Shown here: positions 34,927 through 45,534 of the stretch, one piece after another
Position numbering within the stretch: position 1 is the stretch's first letter
How the letters are laid out: every line of letters starts with the position of its first letter
NCBI GenBank assembly: GCA_004335835.1
Contig: RWJK01001849.1
Location: forward strand, 62,001 to 126,000
DNA: 64,000 bases
Direction of reading: 5' to 3'
From: Scenedesmus sp. ARA3
Lineage: Eukaryota; Chlorophyta; Chlorophyceae; Sphaeropleales; Scenedesmaceae
Translations under genes and position numbers: made by a program
The notes under the pieces: model-generated
The model's database searches: none
Told to the model about the DNA's origin: nothing
Seen by the model: the letters and a program-made list of their open reading frames with translations, nothing else

Positions 34927-36543
34927 AGAACTTGTTGATTTGTGTGTGGGGTGGCAGGCGGTGGCAGCAGCGTGCTTGCGTGTGCTGCTTGTAGTAGGGT
35001 GGAAGCGTGTGCTGCCATTCGTCAGCGCCATGCAATTGTGGCAGCGGCTGCATGTTTGGATCATTGCAAGCATTTGGGCAGGTGCTGCACCGGTCATTTG
35101 CGCGGTGCCAGTGGCACTTCACTTTGGCAAGTGCAGAATAAATGAGCTTGCACAGGTTGTGTCGCAGTTGTTTGTCATACTTTGTGAGTCACAGAGTTGA
35201 GCAGAGGCTCTGCCAAGCCAGTGGTGGCAGCTTTGGAGGATCACTACACACGCGGCCTTAAGATGCTAGCAGCTGTTTCATCAATGATGCATGCTGGCAC
35301 AGGGCTGTGCCACAGCATAGAGTTGATGCACAGGATGCGGTGGGTTGGAGGCATGTACAGTGGCACACATGGCCGTCCAGTGTGGTGCCGCAGAGGTGGC
35401 AAGCACCTTGCTTGCATCGATTTGTAATCAATGCAGAGTGCCCTCAGCGCAGGCTGCATGTGAGTGCATAGAGTTGCTTGAGGTTAGTTTGGCTGGCTAG
35501 TTGTTGCCTTTGTTTTTTTAGCAGTTGCATGTCAAGTTGAGTTGAGCCCAGCAGACTAAGTGGTGCCAGATTCCGTGACACAGACATATTCCTTGTCGGA
35601 CACTTGACTGTGTAACGCATTATTCGCCGTAACGGTCTGCTCCAGGTTTGTTCAGCGGCTTTGTCCCTCCTGTTGGCCTGTGCTGCTGCAGTCAAGGGGG
35701 AAGACCCTGATTCCTGGGCACCCCATTGCACATGTTGAAACGGCATTTCCTGTTAGTGGGCGACTCAATCAAACACGCATTTCATGTGGCCACCACAGCT
35801 GCTGGGCCCTGTACTGTCAGTCAAGCTCCAAGGTTTGCAGAAACCCTGCCTGCACACCAGCTCCATAACTGCAGCAGAACACCCCTGTGCCTGCCGAGGA
35901 ATGCATCAGCATGTGTGCAGCTCAGATCTTGCACAAAGAGTGGGGCTCAATCACACCAATCGAGCGAACCAGGCCCAGACGCACTTGCACGCCACAGCAA
36001 ACGGCTCCCACGTCGCCCGCAGGTCGTTTCGCCGCTCAAACTGAAGTAGGGGAGCATTCCGAGTTATATGAAAGCACGTTCAGCCCAAACAGTGCACCCG
36101 CTCGCCATCATCGGATGTGTCATCACGGGAGTGGTTGAACTCGCTCGCTGGAACTCATGCAGGCTGAAGCGGCTCTGATATCAGCAGCATACGCCGAGGC
36201 AGGTCATCACAGTGTTATCCAGGGTGCAGCTGACGAGGCAGCTGCCGTAAGCAGCAACAGTGCACTGCAGCAGGCTGGCAGTGCCTAGCCTCAGGACAAT
36301 TGGCCAGCACACCCAGGGCCCCAGAAACACAGTTCCGCTCCTAAGTCTGGTTGGCACGGATTCTCGGGTTCAGTTAGCACGCCAGACAGTTCACAGCCAG
36401 CTGATACATCGCTGTCAAAGCCCGCTGGCCTGACGCCTAGGCAGCAAACGGGTTGCGCTGCTGGCCCCCACCTCAGGAGGTAGCGAGCAGGCAGCAGCAG
36501 CAGCCCCAGCCAGCAAGATAGCAGCAGTTTAGTAGCCAATAAC
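34502..36543. other. 3' flank of the SDR-like gene and gene-poor sequence
   Basis: Apart from the C-terminal echoes, nothing coding could be supported in these 2 kb. TGTAA motifs occur near 35423 and 35608 and could serve the SDR-like transcript. Confidence 0.45.
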
Positions 36544-36972
36544 ATGTCATCACTTCAGCAGCAGTCATCCCGTAGCACCATCAGCAGCATCAGAAGGCAG
36601 GCAGTTGCTGCTCGATACCAGAAGCAACAGCGGTTGCGGGACCAAATGGCTGCTGCCTGGGCCGCTCGCAGAATACACACAGGGCCACCAGCAGCAACAG
36701 TTAATGGCAGCAGCAGCAGATGCAGCAGCAGTGTTACCGATGAGGAGACACAGGCAGGTGCAGAGGCACAGAGTCCCGTTCAGCAGCAGGTGGCAGCAGC
36801 AGCAGTAGCCGCACCAGCAACAGCAGCAGAAGCAGTGGCAGCAGCAGCAACAGAAGCTTCAGCAGGCACCCTACAAGCTCAGCCCATGCTGACCAGAGCA
36901 AGCAGCCTACGCTCAGACGCGCAGCGACCAAGCCATGCAGCAGCAAGCAGCAGCCCTGATGGTCCTGGCTGA
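36544..36972 (+). CDS. Small Ala/Gln/Ser-rich hypothetical protein
   Basis: A single 142-residue frame opens with MSSLQQQSSRSTISSIRRQA and continues with a basic, Gln/Arg-rich helix-like segment (ARYQKQQRLRDQMAAAW) and then Ala/Glu low complexity. An ATG start, an orderly composition and a TGTAA at 37318-37322 make it plausible. There is no recognised domain, no intron support, and CAG-rich DNA keeps frames open by chance. It could also be an exon of a longer gene. Confidence 0.3.
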   Translation: MSSLQQQSSRSTISSIRRQAVAARYQKQQRLRDQMAAAWAARRIHTGPPAATVNGSSSRCSSSVTDEETQAGAEAQSPVQQQVAAAAVAAPATAAEAVAAAATEASAGTLQAQPMLTRASSLRSDAQRPSHAAASSSPDGPG

Positions 36973-39743
36973 TGCAGCTACAACAGTAGCAGCTGATCAA
37001 ATCCCTAGCAGCATCGGAGTAACACGAGGAGTAGCGCGCATGCTGGGGCAGTGTACAGTTTATGCGTTGGAACGGTTCAACGCTCGGAACAGCAGCAGCA
37101 CCGGCAGCAGCAGCAGCACGTTCACCTGCAGGATCAGCAGCACTGCTGCTCGGAGCAGCACCTTGGAATTTGCATGTATGATCATCATTCACCGTTTAGT
37201 CCAATGTTGCGAGCGCCTGGCCGGCAATGCTTGTGTTGCCACTCCAGCAGCACTGCACAGCCAGGTGCAAGCAACTTGCACGATATCTGGGTGTTGACAG
37301 CGAGCTTGCAGTTTGCATGTAAGCATTCATCATGATCGGTGTGTGTGTGTACCATGCGGTTACACAAAGGAAAGTACCCTTCCAGATCCGGACAGGTGAC
37401 GCTGCAGCTCACCACAGCATCAGCAAAAACTGTCAACAGCATCAGGGCGCCGGCAGTCAACTGCCGTCACACGTCACATGATAGGGTATCAGCAATGCAA
37501 AGTAACCGCTCCCGGCGCTTCAGGTAATGAAGCGCATGCGCAACAAAACATGGTGCCTGTACAGCGCGATGACAACAGACGGGCAATGCCCTACCAGGCG
37601 GCACTTGCAGCAAGCTGGCAAGCCCTGATCATGCAAGCAAAGCAGAACCCTGCTGTGCCAGCTTGCATTGTGTAGGACTGCATAACCTGTACACTGCCCC
37701 AGCATGCGCTACACAAAAGTCAGGAACGCAGGCGCCTTGAGATTGCCCCACCACTCCACACAACTGCAGGTGCAACTGTAAAACTGCACATGTACAGAAG
37801 AACTCCGTGCGCAAAACAGCCTCCAGACTACACGACCAAAACCAAGATGCCTAAGCCAATCACAGCCACGCAGCAGCGCCATGGTGTCCGGCGGAGTGCG
37901 ATTAATCCGCACAGTCAGCTTCTGCAGGACCAGCCAATGCACAGATGCTGCTGCTTCTTACAGTTGCTCCAAGTGGTGCAGCCAAGCTATGCACGCGTCG
38001 CCGCAAACCTACACAAGTGCTTGTTGCTTCGCAAAGTTTGTAAGATGCGGCCAAAGTGTGCCGAAAGCAGCTGCAACATCAGTCAGCGGAACAGCACACA
38101 CGCACAGGCGGCGTGTAACGATGTTGCATTGCGCGTCATGCGCACATGCAGACTGCTGTGCTTACCAACAAGCTCGCTGCGGTGTGCAGTACAAATGTCC
38201 GTTGTCTCCTTATTTAGCGTGCCATGCAGCAGGCGGTGCTACAGCCTCTACAGCAATGCAATAATCAATGGCGGGCTCCATACAATCAGAACCCCTTCCA
38301 ACGCCATCACACAAGCCGCCTGCATGCACACGCCAACCGCTGTGTACACTGTGCCACGCGCGAAGTGCCCAAAGCATAATACGTTGGGTTTGCAAGCAAG
38401 GAATCACATACACAGACCGCCACTGCAACATCAGCCCTGTGACCAATCCTCAAGGGAAAAGACACAAGCTGATGAAAGACGCGCCTGTCCATGCAGGCAC
38501 GTAACAACCAAGGAGCAGCACGCAGTCAGGGTTCAAGTATCACACGAGCTGGTGCTCGGCAAGGGCCAAGCAGCCAGGAGACCATCTGTCAAGCCAGGCT
38601 GCTGCAGTGGCTGCTGGCAGCAAGCATACGCTGCCTGGTGCGGCAACTGCGGTCGTCTTTGCCAGTTGCAACAACGTATGGACTGGACACAAAGCAATGT
38701 TCCAATCAGGCGTGCCAAAAGCTGCTGCGTATCAGTCGATGGCATGCATACTGCCGCGGCAAAGTTGGCCAGCGTACAGCCAATGTGCAATGCACACACA
38801 GGCCATGGCACAACAGCATCAACAACAGCTACAAGAACACACACTGCTTGCAGCACACAATGGTTGACAGTGGGAGCACCGCTGCTGAGCAAGCATTCCT
38901 ACATTGCGCAAGCATACAACACACACATAGCAACGCAATGCACATCACCAGCACATGACAAACCACCTCTCACCAAGGCACCCCACTGGACACACACATG
39001 TCATCACACACGTGAGTCCAGCGGACGCAACACAAAGCGATGATTCTGGCCATCTGGCACAGTTGCAGCTTCCACCGCACGACTTCGAGGGATGAGAATG
39101 ATGCACATGCATCGTCATCTGCACCTCTTCAGCACACAGGAGGGCGTCCTGAAAGCAGCCTGCACACGTGTGCTTGCCGCGCAGGGCCGAGATTGGTTCA
39201 CAAGCACACCACGTCTAAAATGCACAGGCCAATCTTTGGTTTGAGTTCCAAATTTGGCCCACTGGATGATGTGGGGGTTGCAGCCTCCTGCCACTGCAGG
39301 CCCTTGCCTCTCACCAGGACACAACAAGTAACACATGCAGACCCACACTCATCCCTTATATACACAGACATGCGTACACACATGGAACATGCAGTTGCCC
39401 AAACACAATAAAGGCAGCGTGCTTCAAATCAGCACCTGCTTCAGCTGGACTTGCTGCTGTAGTACTGCAACAATGATCGACTGCTGACTGACTGTAGCAA
39501 AGTACACAGGGTACAAAATGCAAACAAGTGCTACAACAACCGCAATGAAAAGTTGCCTCATGCCGCCCTGCCCCTGTTCACGCTCACACAAACCCCTGGC
39601 CAGCATGCAAGATGCTGTTGCAAGCTTACAGCCACCGGCACAACTCTCGTTGTTGTTCACACAGCCAAAACTGGATTGGGGAATAGCGCCAAACAAGCAG
39701 CACCCAGATCACAAAAGCCCACAGCATTGCAGGGACTGGTTAC
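36973..39743. other. Gene-poor region with one long unassigned frame
   Basis: The main item is an ATG-initiated plus-strand frame, 37790-39043 (417 codons), Cys/His/Gln/Thr-rich with no recognisable motif, hydrophobic core or repeat. Its composition matches the surrounding non-coding DNA. The right part must include the 3' UTR of the minus-strand PP2C gene. No other feature was seen. Confidence 0.35.
39626..39630 (-). promoter_or_regulatory. Candidate polyadenylation signal (TGTAA) of the PP2C gene
   Basis: TTACA on the plus strand, so TGTAA on the minus strand, lies 114 bases after the PP2C stop codon. This is a typical distance for a green algal 3' UTR of modest length. Confidence 0.45.
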
Positions 39744-40717
39744 CTAAGCCACCAGCAGAGGCGCGACAGACATGCTGATCGCAGCATCCCCCGGACTGCT
39801 GACCTTCCGACGATCTGCCGCCACACGCTGCTGCTGCTGCTGCTGATCAGCACGGAAACCTCTGTCACAGTGACCCTGATCAAAATATCCATCCTGGGCC
39901 GAGCTCTGCCTGCAGGGCGGCTGCAGTGTAGACCAGCCGCAGCTAGCCTCCAGCATCGCCAGCTGCTGCTCAACCGGAGCATACTGCCCCCGGAAGTACG
40001 CCTGGAAGCTGTCGCAGCGCGCCACAACACGCAACACACTGACATCCTGCTGCTGCTGCTGTTGAGCCGCAGCCAGAGCGCCGGCCCGTGCGCTTTTGCG
40101 CCAGCTGCTGCTGCGCATGTGCCAGCTGCTGCTGCTGCGCGTGCTCGGCATGCTGCTGCTTGCAGGAATGCTTGCAGGATTGCTTGCAGGAGCCCCACCA
40201 TCGGATGAGGCAGTAGAGCTGCTTGCACTCAGCTGCTTGTGCAACGCAGGAAAGGAGCTAGCCGGCGCACTTGCGGTTTTGAGCAGCACATGAGGGCTAG
40301 CATCACCGCTCTCCACAGCAGCAAATGCGGTTGTGCGAAAGCATAGCACCGGCAATAGCCACTGCAGCAAGCCACTGGGCTGCCGCTGCTGCTGCAGCTG
40401 CTGCTCTGTTTGCTGCTGTGGTGCTTGCTGCTGCTGCCCGCCGCCTGTGCTGCATAAGCTCCTGCTGCTAGAGCAAGGTGTCAGCAGCGGTGAGGGCGAG
40501 CATGTCTTGCTGCTGTTTTGCGGCTGCAAGGCAACCTTGTGCTGCTGCGGTTGCTGCTGCGGGTGCACCTGCATGCCTGCAAGCGACAGCTTGCTTGCTG
40601 CTGTGCGTGGCGACAAGCTGTGCTTCAGCAGCAGGCTAGATGCCGAGCTGCTGATGCCTTGGCTGCTGCAGTTGCTGCTGCAAGCGCTGCAGCGGGACAT
40701 GCGCTCCAAGTGTGTCT

Positions 40718-40748
<31 letters not shown>

Positions 40749-42468
40749 GTAATCAGCGCGTCAGCAGCCCGGCAATCAAGCAAGGTGGCACGCGGCAGCA
40801 GCAGTGAAGCAGTTCCCAGGCCCTGCCTGTTGGCTCGCCCACCAGCACAACAATGCGCACGCTGCCTCGTACAACCCCTTCATCTGCAAACGCTGCAAAC
40901 ACCAACAAAACAGACGCTGTGGCGTGATTGGTGGCTGCCAACATGCAGCTGATAGGGGCGCCCGGGAAGGCTCCAATACATACATACCCAGCTCACCTGC
41001 GACTTGAAGCTGCTGCCGCTGCTGCTCTCAGGGCAGAAATCCAGCACCAGCACACTCATGTCGCCCCTGTCAGCCCGGTGCTGCTTGCGCTTCAGTGCGC
41101 GCCGCAGCAGCGCGCCCGCGGCGTTCTGCAGCGAGACGCTGCGCAGCGCTGCTGCGGCCTTCTGCCAGGACTCAAAGACGTCCCACACGCTGCCGGTTGC
41201 CATGATGAGGCGGCTGGGCCGGCGCGGCAGCCACACCTGTGACAACACACAAATGCAGCCGCAACTCAGTTGTACATCTTGGTTTTGCGTGGAACTTGCA
41301 GCATTGCTCACCCTGACCTTGCGAGCTACCTCAACACGTGGAATGCATTACTCACAACATGCCAATTCCTGGACTGCACCGCAGCAAGCGACATGCAGCA
41401 CACATACGGCACACAAATGTCTCCTGCCACCGACCTGCTGTATGTAGGGGTGAGGCAGCACCAGCTGCCCGCAGTCGCCGTCCCCGATGGCCCGTGACAT
41501 GTGCAGCCCGCCCGGCCACAGCCGCAGCGGCCCGCAGCCGAGCTGGCCTGGCGCAGCGGGGCCTGACAGGTCAAACTTGAGGCGGGCCACGTACGCACCA
41601 GCTGTTTGTTATAGAACAAAGCATGAAAAGGACAGAAGCACAATGCAGGAACAAAGTAGAGGAAGGTTGAGTGTGATGCAGGGGGTGACGATAAGCTGGC
41701 TGGTGTGAGGGTTTTAGCTGCAGGTGAACGGTGGCGCTGGCGGCATGCATATTGCAGGATAGTACGGTTTGTAAGGCATACATACACAGGAGGTCTTTGG
41801 AGCAACGCTGCTGCGGTGCAAGGGCTGGTCATGTAACCGATGATGTTCACAAGATTGCATGTAGCAGGCTCGCCTCTGCGCCCCAGCAAGGCATATACTG
41901 TTGTTGCTGCTGCTGCGCCTTCCACAATGCATGCAGTGCACCACGCGTGTGCCCCCACTGCACGCGGCTCACCAGCACTCAAACGCTCCTCCTCATCTTC
42001 GTTGTTCCCGAGCCTGTGGTCTGCGCTGCACTCAACTGCGCAGTGCCCGACATCCAGCACGCACTTGGAGCTGCCAGTGTTGGCCACAGTCAGCAACTGG
42101 CCCGTTTGTACCACCACTGCTGCTGCAGACCCACACCCTGCTGCTGCACCGCCTGCTAGGCCAGAGACACGCAAGCTGAGGCTGAGAAAGGCTGCGGTGA
42201 CAGCGCGGCGCACTGCATCTGCATACACGTACTGCTCCGGCTCCTCTTGAGGCAGCGGCATTGCTGGCAGACGGCTTTCTAGCTCAGGCAGCAGGCTGCT
42301 GCCCAAGAAACGCGCCACCGTGTCACCGTTGTGGCCATCAAACAGTGCCCAGCAGCTGAAGCTGCGGCTGCAGCAGTCTCCTGCAGGTGCTGGGTCTTGC
42401 AAGAGCACATCCTCATAGCGCTGCTGCTGCTGTGCCGCTGAGCACTCCGCAACAAAGTGCAAGGACAT
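39744..42468 (-). CDS. PP2C-family (PPM) phosphatase domain protein with altered metal site
   Basis: Four exons in transcript order: 42468-41973, 41601-41435, 41236-40997 and 40715-39744, giving 624 residues. The PP2C fold is shown by WALFDGHNGD (metal Asp44 kept), GCGSAAAVVV, LLTVANTGSSKCVL, SADHRLGNNEDEEERL, MSRAIGDGDCG and SRLIMATGSVWDVF, ending at DMSVLVLDF. The arrangement resembles plant PP2Cs of the Arabidopsis PP2C12 type. Where active enzymes have a metal-ligand Asp in SDGxWD, this protein has Gly236 (ATGSVWD), and the usual DD/DN before the last strand reads GDM. Phosphatase activity is therefore doubtful. The last exon adds about 320 residues of Ser/Gln/Ala-rich tail. The start is the ATG opening MSLHFVAECS, because an upstream in-frame stretch lacks an ATG and overlaps a TATA-like element and an acceptor. 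Confidence 0.88.
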
Positions 42469-44046
42469 GCTGACTGACGTTACCTGCATGCAGAACAATC
42501 GGTGATAAACCCGTGAGCTGCGAGGTGACCTTGCCGTGACCAAAAGGGGCCCACGGGGAGGGGCGTGCGAGACTGGTGGCGAGCTGCTGCCCTTACCAAC
42601 AGAAGCGCCACGGTGCAGACAGCGCTCCCTTTGCTTCAACAATAATATATAGAAACAACAGCGGCCATGTGCATCGGTTCAGCTCAAGCGGTGCACCGAC
42701 TTCAAAACGTGAAAATTGATGGCTTCGCTGCGACTTCAGCTACATCGCAAAGTATGAAGCAGAACAGAGGTGCTAGTGGCTAGCTACGAGCCTACTTCAG
42801 CAAGTTGATGACAGGAACCTGCTGATCACGAAATTATGCGCCCCTTCACCCAGTTCTAACGTTCGCTGGGCGTTTCAAATTCCAGCATGGAACGCCTCAG
42901 ATAAACACTTACACAGTGTTTTCAAGTGCTGTTGCTGTTGCCCTGCGTCCCGTCACGGGCACCGCCTACACAGGAACGAAGGAACGCAATTGGGGGAAGA
43001 CACCTCAGCCGTGACGATGCGATGCTGTGGCAATGTTCAAACTTGCAATGTAACTGAACTTCAGAGATCTCAGTTGGAACATATCAATATGGTTGATTTG
43101 ACGTGGCCCGGACCGACGTCTGGGATCCACAGTGGTTCATCCACTGCCGCAAGGCGTGTTGCAGCAACATGCAGGCCTGTCTTGTCTGGTACCTGATCCA
43201 GCATGTACAGCTGCATTCATCAAAGATGAAACAGCAAGCATGATAAGCAGCTGGTAAAGTATCCTCAGCACGCCGCTGCTGTCCATTTAATGGCCATTGG
43301 ACTCCATTGCCACATGTGGCCGCCTACAGTGACTGTACAGCTCACACACGTCCGGTGTGTACAGCCTGCATTGCTGCACTATACAATAGTAGGGATGCCT
43401 GCTGCTCCATGCCATGGCTGGTGTGCAGCTCCTCAACAGCGATTAGTCAGGTGCTATTGCCGGTGCACAGAGTACTCTGAAAGCCCACATGCACTAACAT
43501 CTTAGCCTCGACGGCAGGCCATTACAGCATGACTTGTCTGAAGGTGCAGCAGCGGCAGCGGCAGCAGCAGCAGCAGCAGCAGCAGGCAGGCAGGCAGGCC
43601 ACCAGTAACTGATGCAGCAGTTCTCTGCTTTGCCATGGGTCGCGGTGGCTCTGGACTATATAGATCAAACCGCAAAGGATGTTTACGCTTTATTCAGCTA
43701 CTGACTGGGCGTTGTCAAGCAGCACGTTCAGCACACAAGTATGGCGCGACACACGACAGTGCGTGTAGACACAAACACTGCTTGTAACTGGTTTAGTTGG
43801 GTCATTTAGAAAAGTCTCTGTTGCTCTGGCCCTCCCAGCTTCAGGCAAACACGCGCGGGTTTCAAACTTGTGTCATCGTCACTGTGTCTCTGAACTCCTC
43901 AAGCAGTACCTCGGTTGCCTGCCTGCCCACATGATTGAAGTGCAACGTCTTTTGTGAAACAGTAGTCAGTGAGCCTGGTGTTGTGAAGCTTGCATGCTGT
44001 GATGCTGTGCTACGTCTGAGGCCTCACTTGCACTTGCTGAGACGCC
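42469..44046. other. Divergent intergenic region between PP2C and SMC1
   Basis: About 1.6 kb with no supported gene. It contains the PP2C TATA-like element, a CAG/CGG-type microsatellite at 43552-43583 followed by (CAGG)n, and a TATATAG at about 43657 that is some 390 bp from the SMC1 ATG. Confidence 0.45.
42645..42651 (-). promoter_or_regulatory. Putative TATA box of the PP2C gene
   Basis: TATATAT on the minus strand, 177 bases upstream of the chosen ATG. An acceptor-like CAG near 42497 suggests the 5' UTR could contain an intron. Position and sequence are suggestive only. Confidence 0.4.
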
Positions 44047-45111
44047 ATGGCGCAAAGTGACGATGAATTTGAGTATCAACGTGCCACTGGCCGCATAGAT
44101 CGGCTGGAGGTGGAGAACTTCAAGTCCTACAAAGGCCATCAGCGGATTGGGCCTTTCAAGGATTTCACGGCCATTGTTGGCCCGAATGGATCCGGCAAGA
44201 GCAACCTCATGGATGCCATCAGCTTTGTGCTTGGCGTTCGCACGCAACAGCTGCGCGGCTCGCTGAAGGAGCTGCTGTACAGCAACTCAGACACAGCAGA
44301 GCAGGCCAAGCCCCGCAGGGGCTATGTCAAGCTGGTGTATGAGACAGAAGAGGGAGAGGAGGTGCACTTCTCGCGTGTGATTCAGCCGTCGAGTGCAGAG
44401 CAGACCGCCACCTACTCCTCAGTGTACAAGGTTAACGACAAGGTGGTCACATGGGATGCGTACAGCAAGCGCCTGGCGGGCTTTGGCATCCTGGTGAAAG
44501 TCAGGAACTTCCTTGTCTTCCAGGTGAGCGTCTATGCCTTGCTAGCGCACAGTAATTGCAGACAAGTTACTTGGGAGGCAAGCATAGCAGCGGCAACAAG
44601 AGGCAGCATTTGCAGCAGCGCAGCACATGTGTCCAAGGTGGTGCTCGTGACTGCGGATGTGAGGGTGGCTGCACGCATGGCGGCGATGTAATACAATCTA
44701 GCTGTGCAGCATGCAAGACCCATGTGTTGGCAGCCGGCGGCAGCATGTGCTGAGCAGCTGAGCTTAGAGAGGCGATGTGCTGTATGTCCGAGGATGGCAG
44801 CAGCTTGGCGGGAAATTTTATGCATGACGCAAGAGCCAGGTGCAGCGCAGAGTGCGCGCAGTGCCTGCACAGCAAGAAAAACCTGGGTGCCTGGTAGCCG
44901 GGCGCAGCATGCATCATGGCTTATCTAGCAGCTGCTGTAACACAGCGCATACGCCATGCAGTGTGTGAGTCATCACGCCAGCAGTCCCACATGCATGCCT
45001 GTGACTGTAAGTATGTGCACTGCTGCCTGCAGCACATGCTGCCGCATGTGTGGGTTGTGGACAATTCATACCTGTTGTTTCAAGACCCTGCTTGGCCCCC
45101 TTCAACAAGCT

Positions 45112-45145
<34 letters not shown>

Positions 45146-45495
45146 CCTGCGAACGCACACGCAATGTCTTCCTGCAAGCTGTGTTTTGTTAACCTCTTGC
45201 TTGCAAGCAAATCACCTCCTTCACCTGCGTGTCCGGCCTGCAGGGCGACATAGAGAAGGTGGCGTCCCGCACCCCCGAGCAGCTGACGCAGCTCTTCGAG
45301 CAGATCAGCGGCAGTGATGCCCTGGCTAAGGACTATGCGGAGGCAGCGGCAGCCAAGGAGAAGGCCGAGGCATCGGCTGCGCTGCTGTTTGCAAAGAAGA
45401 AGGCGGTTGCTGCGGAGCGCAAGCAGAAGAAGGAGCAGAAGGAGGAGGCGGAGCGGCACATGGCCGCGCTGCGGGAGCAGGTGCGGTGCTGCTGC

Positions 45496-45534
<39 letters not shown>

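Noticed and set aside
42469..42642. Longer N-terminus for the PP2C protein
   Set aside because: The in-frame extension has no ATG at its start, overlaps a TATA-like element and contains an acceptor-like site, so it is probably 5' UTR or intron.
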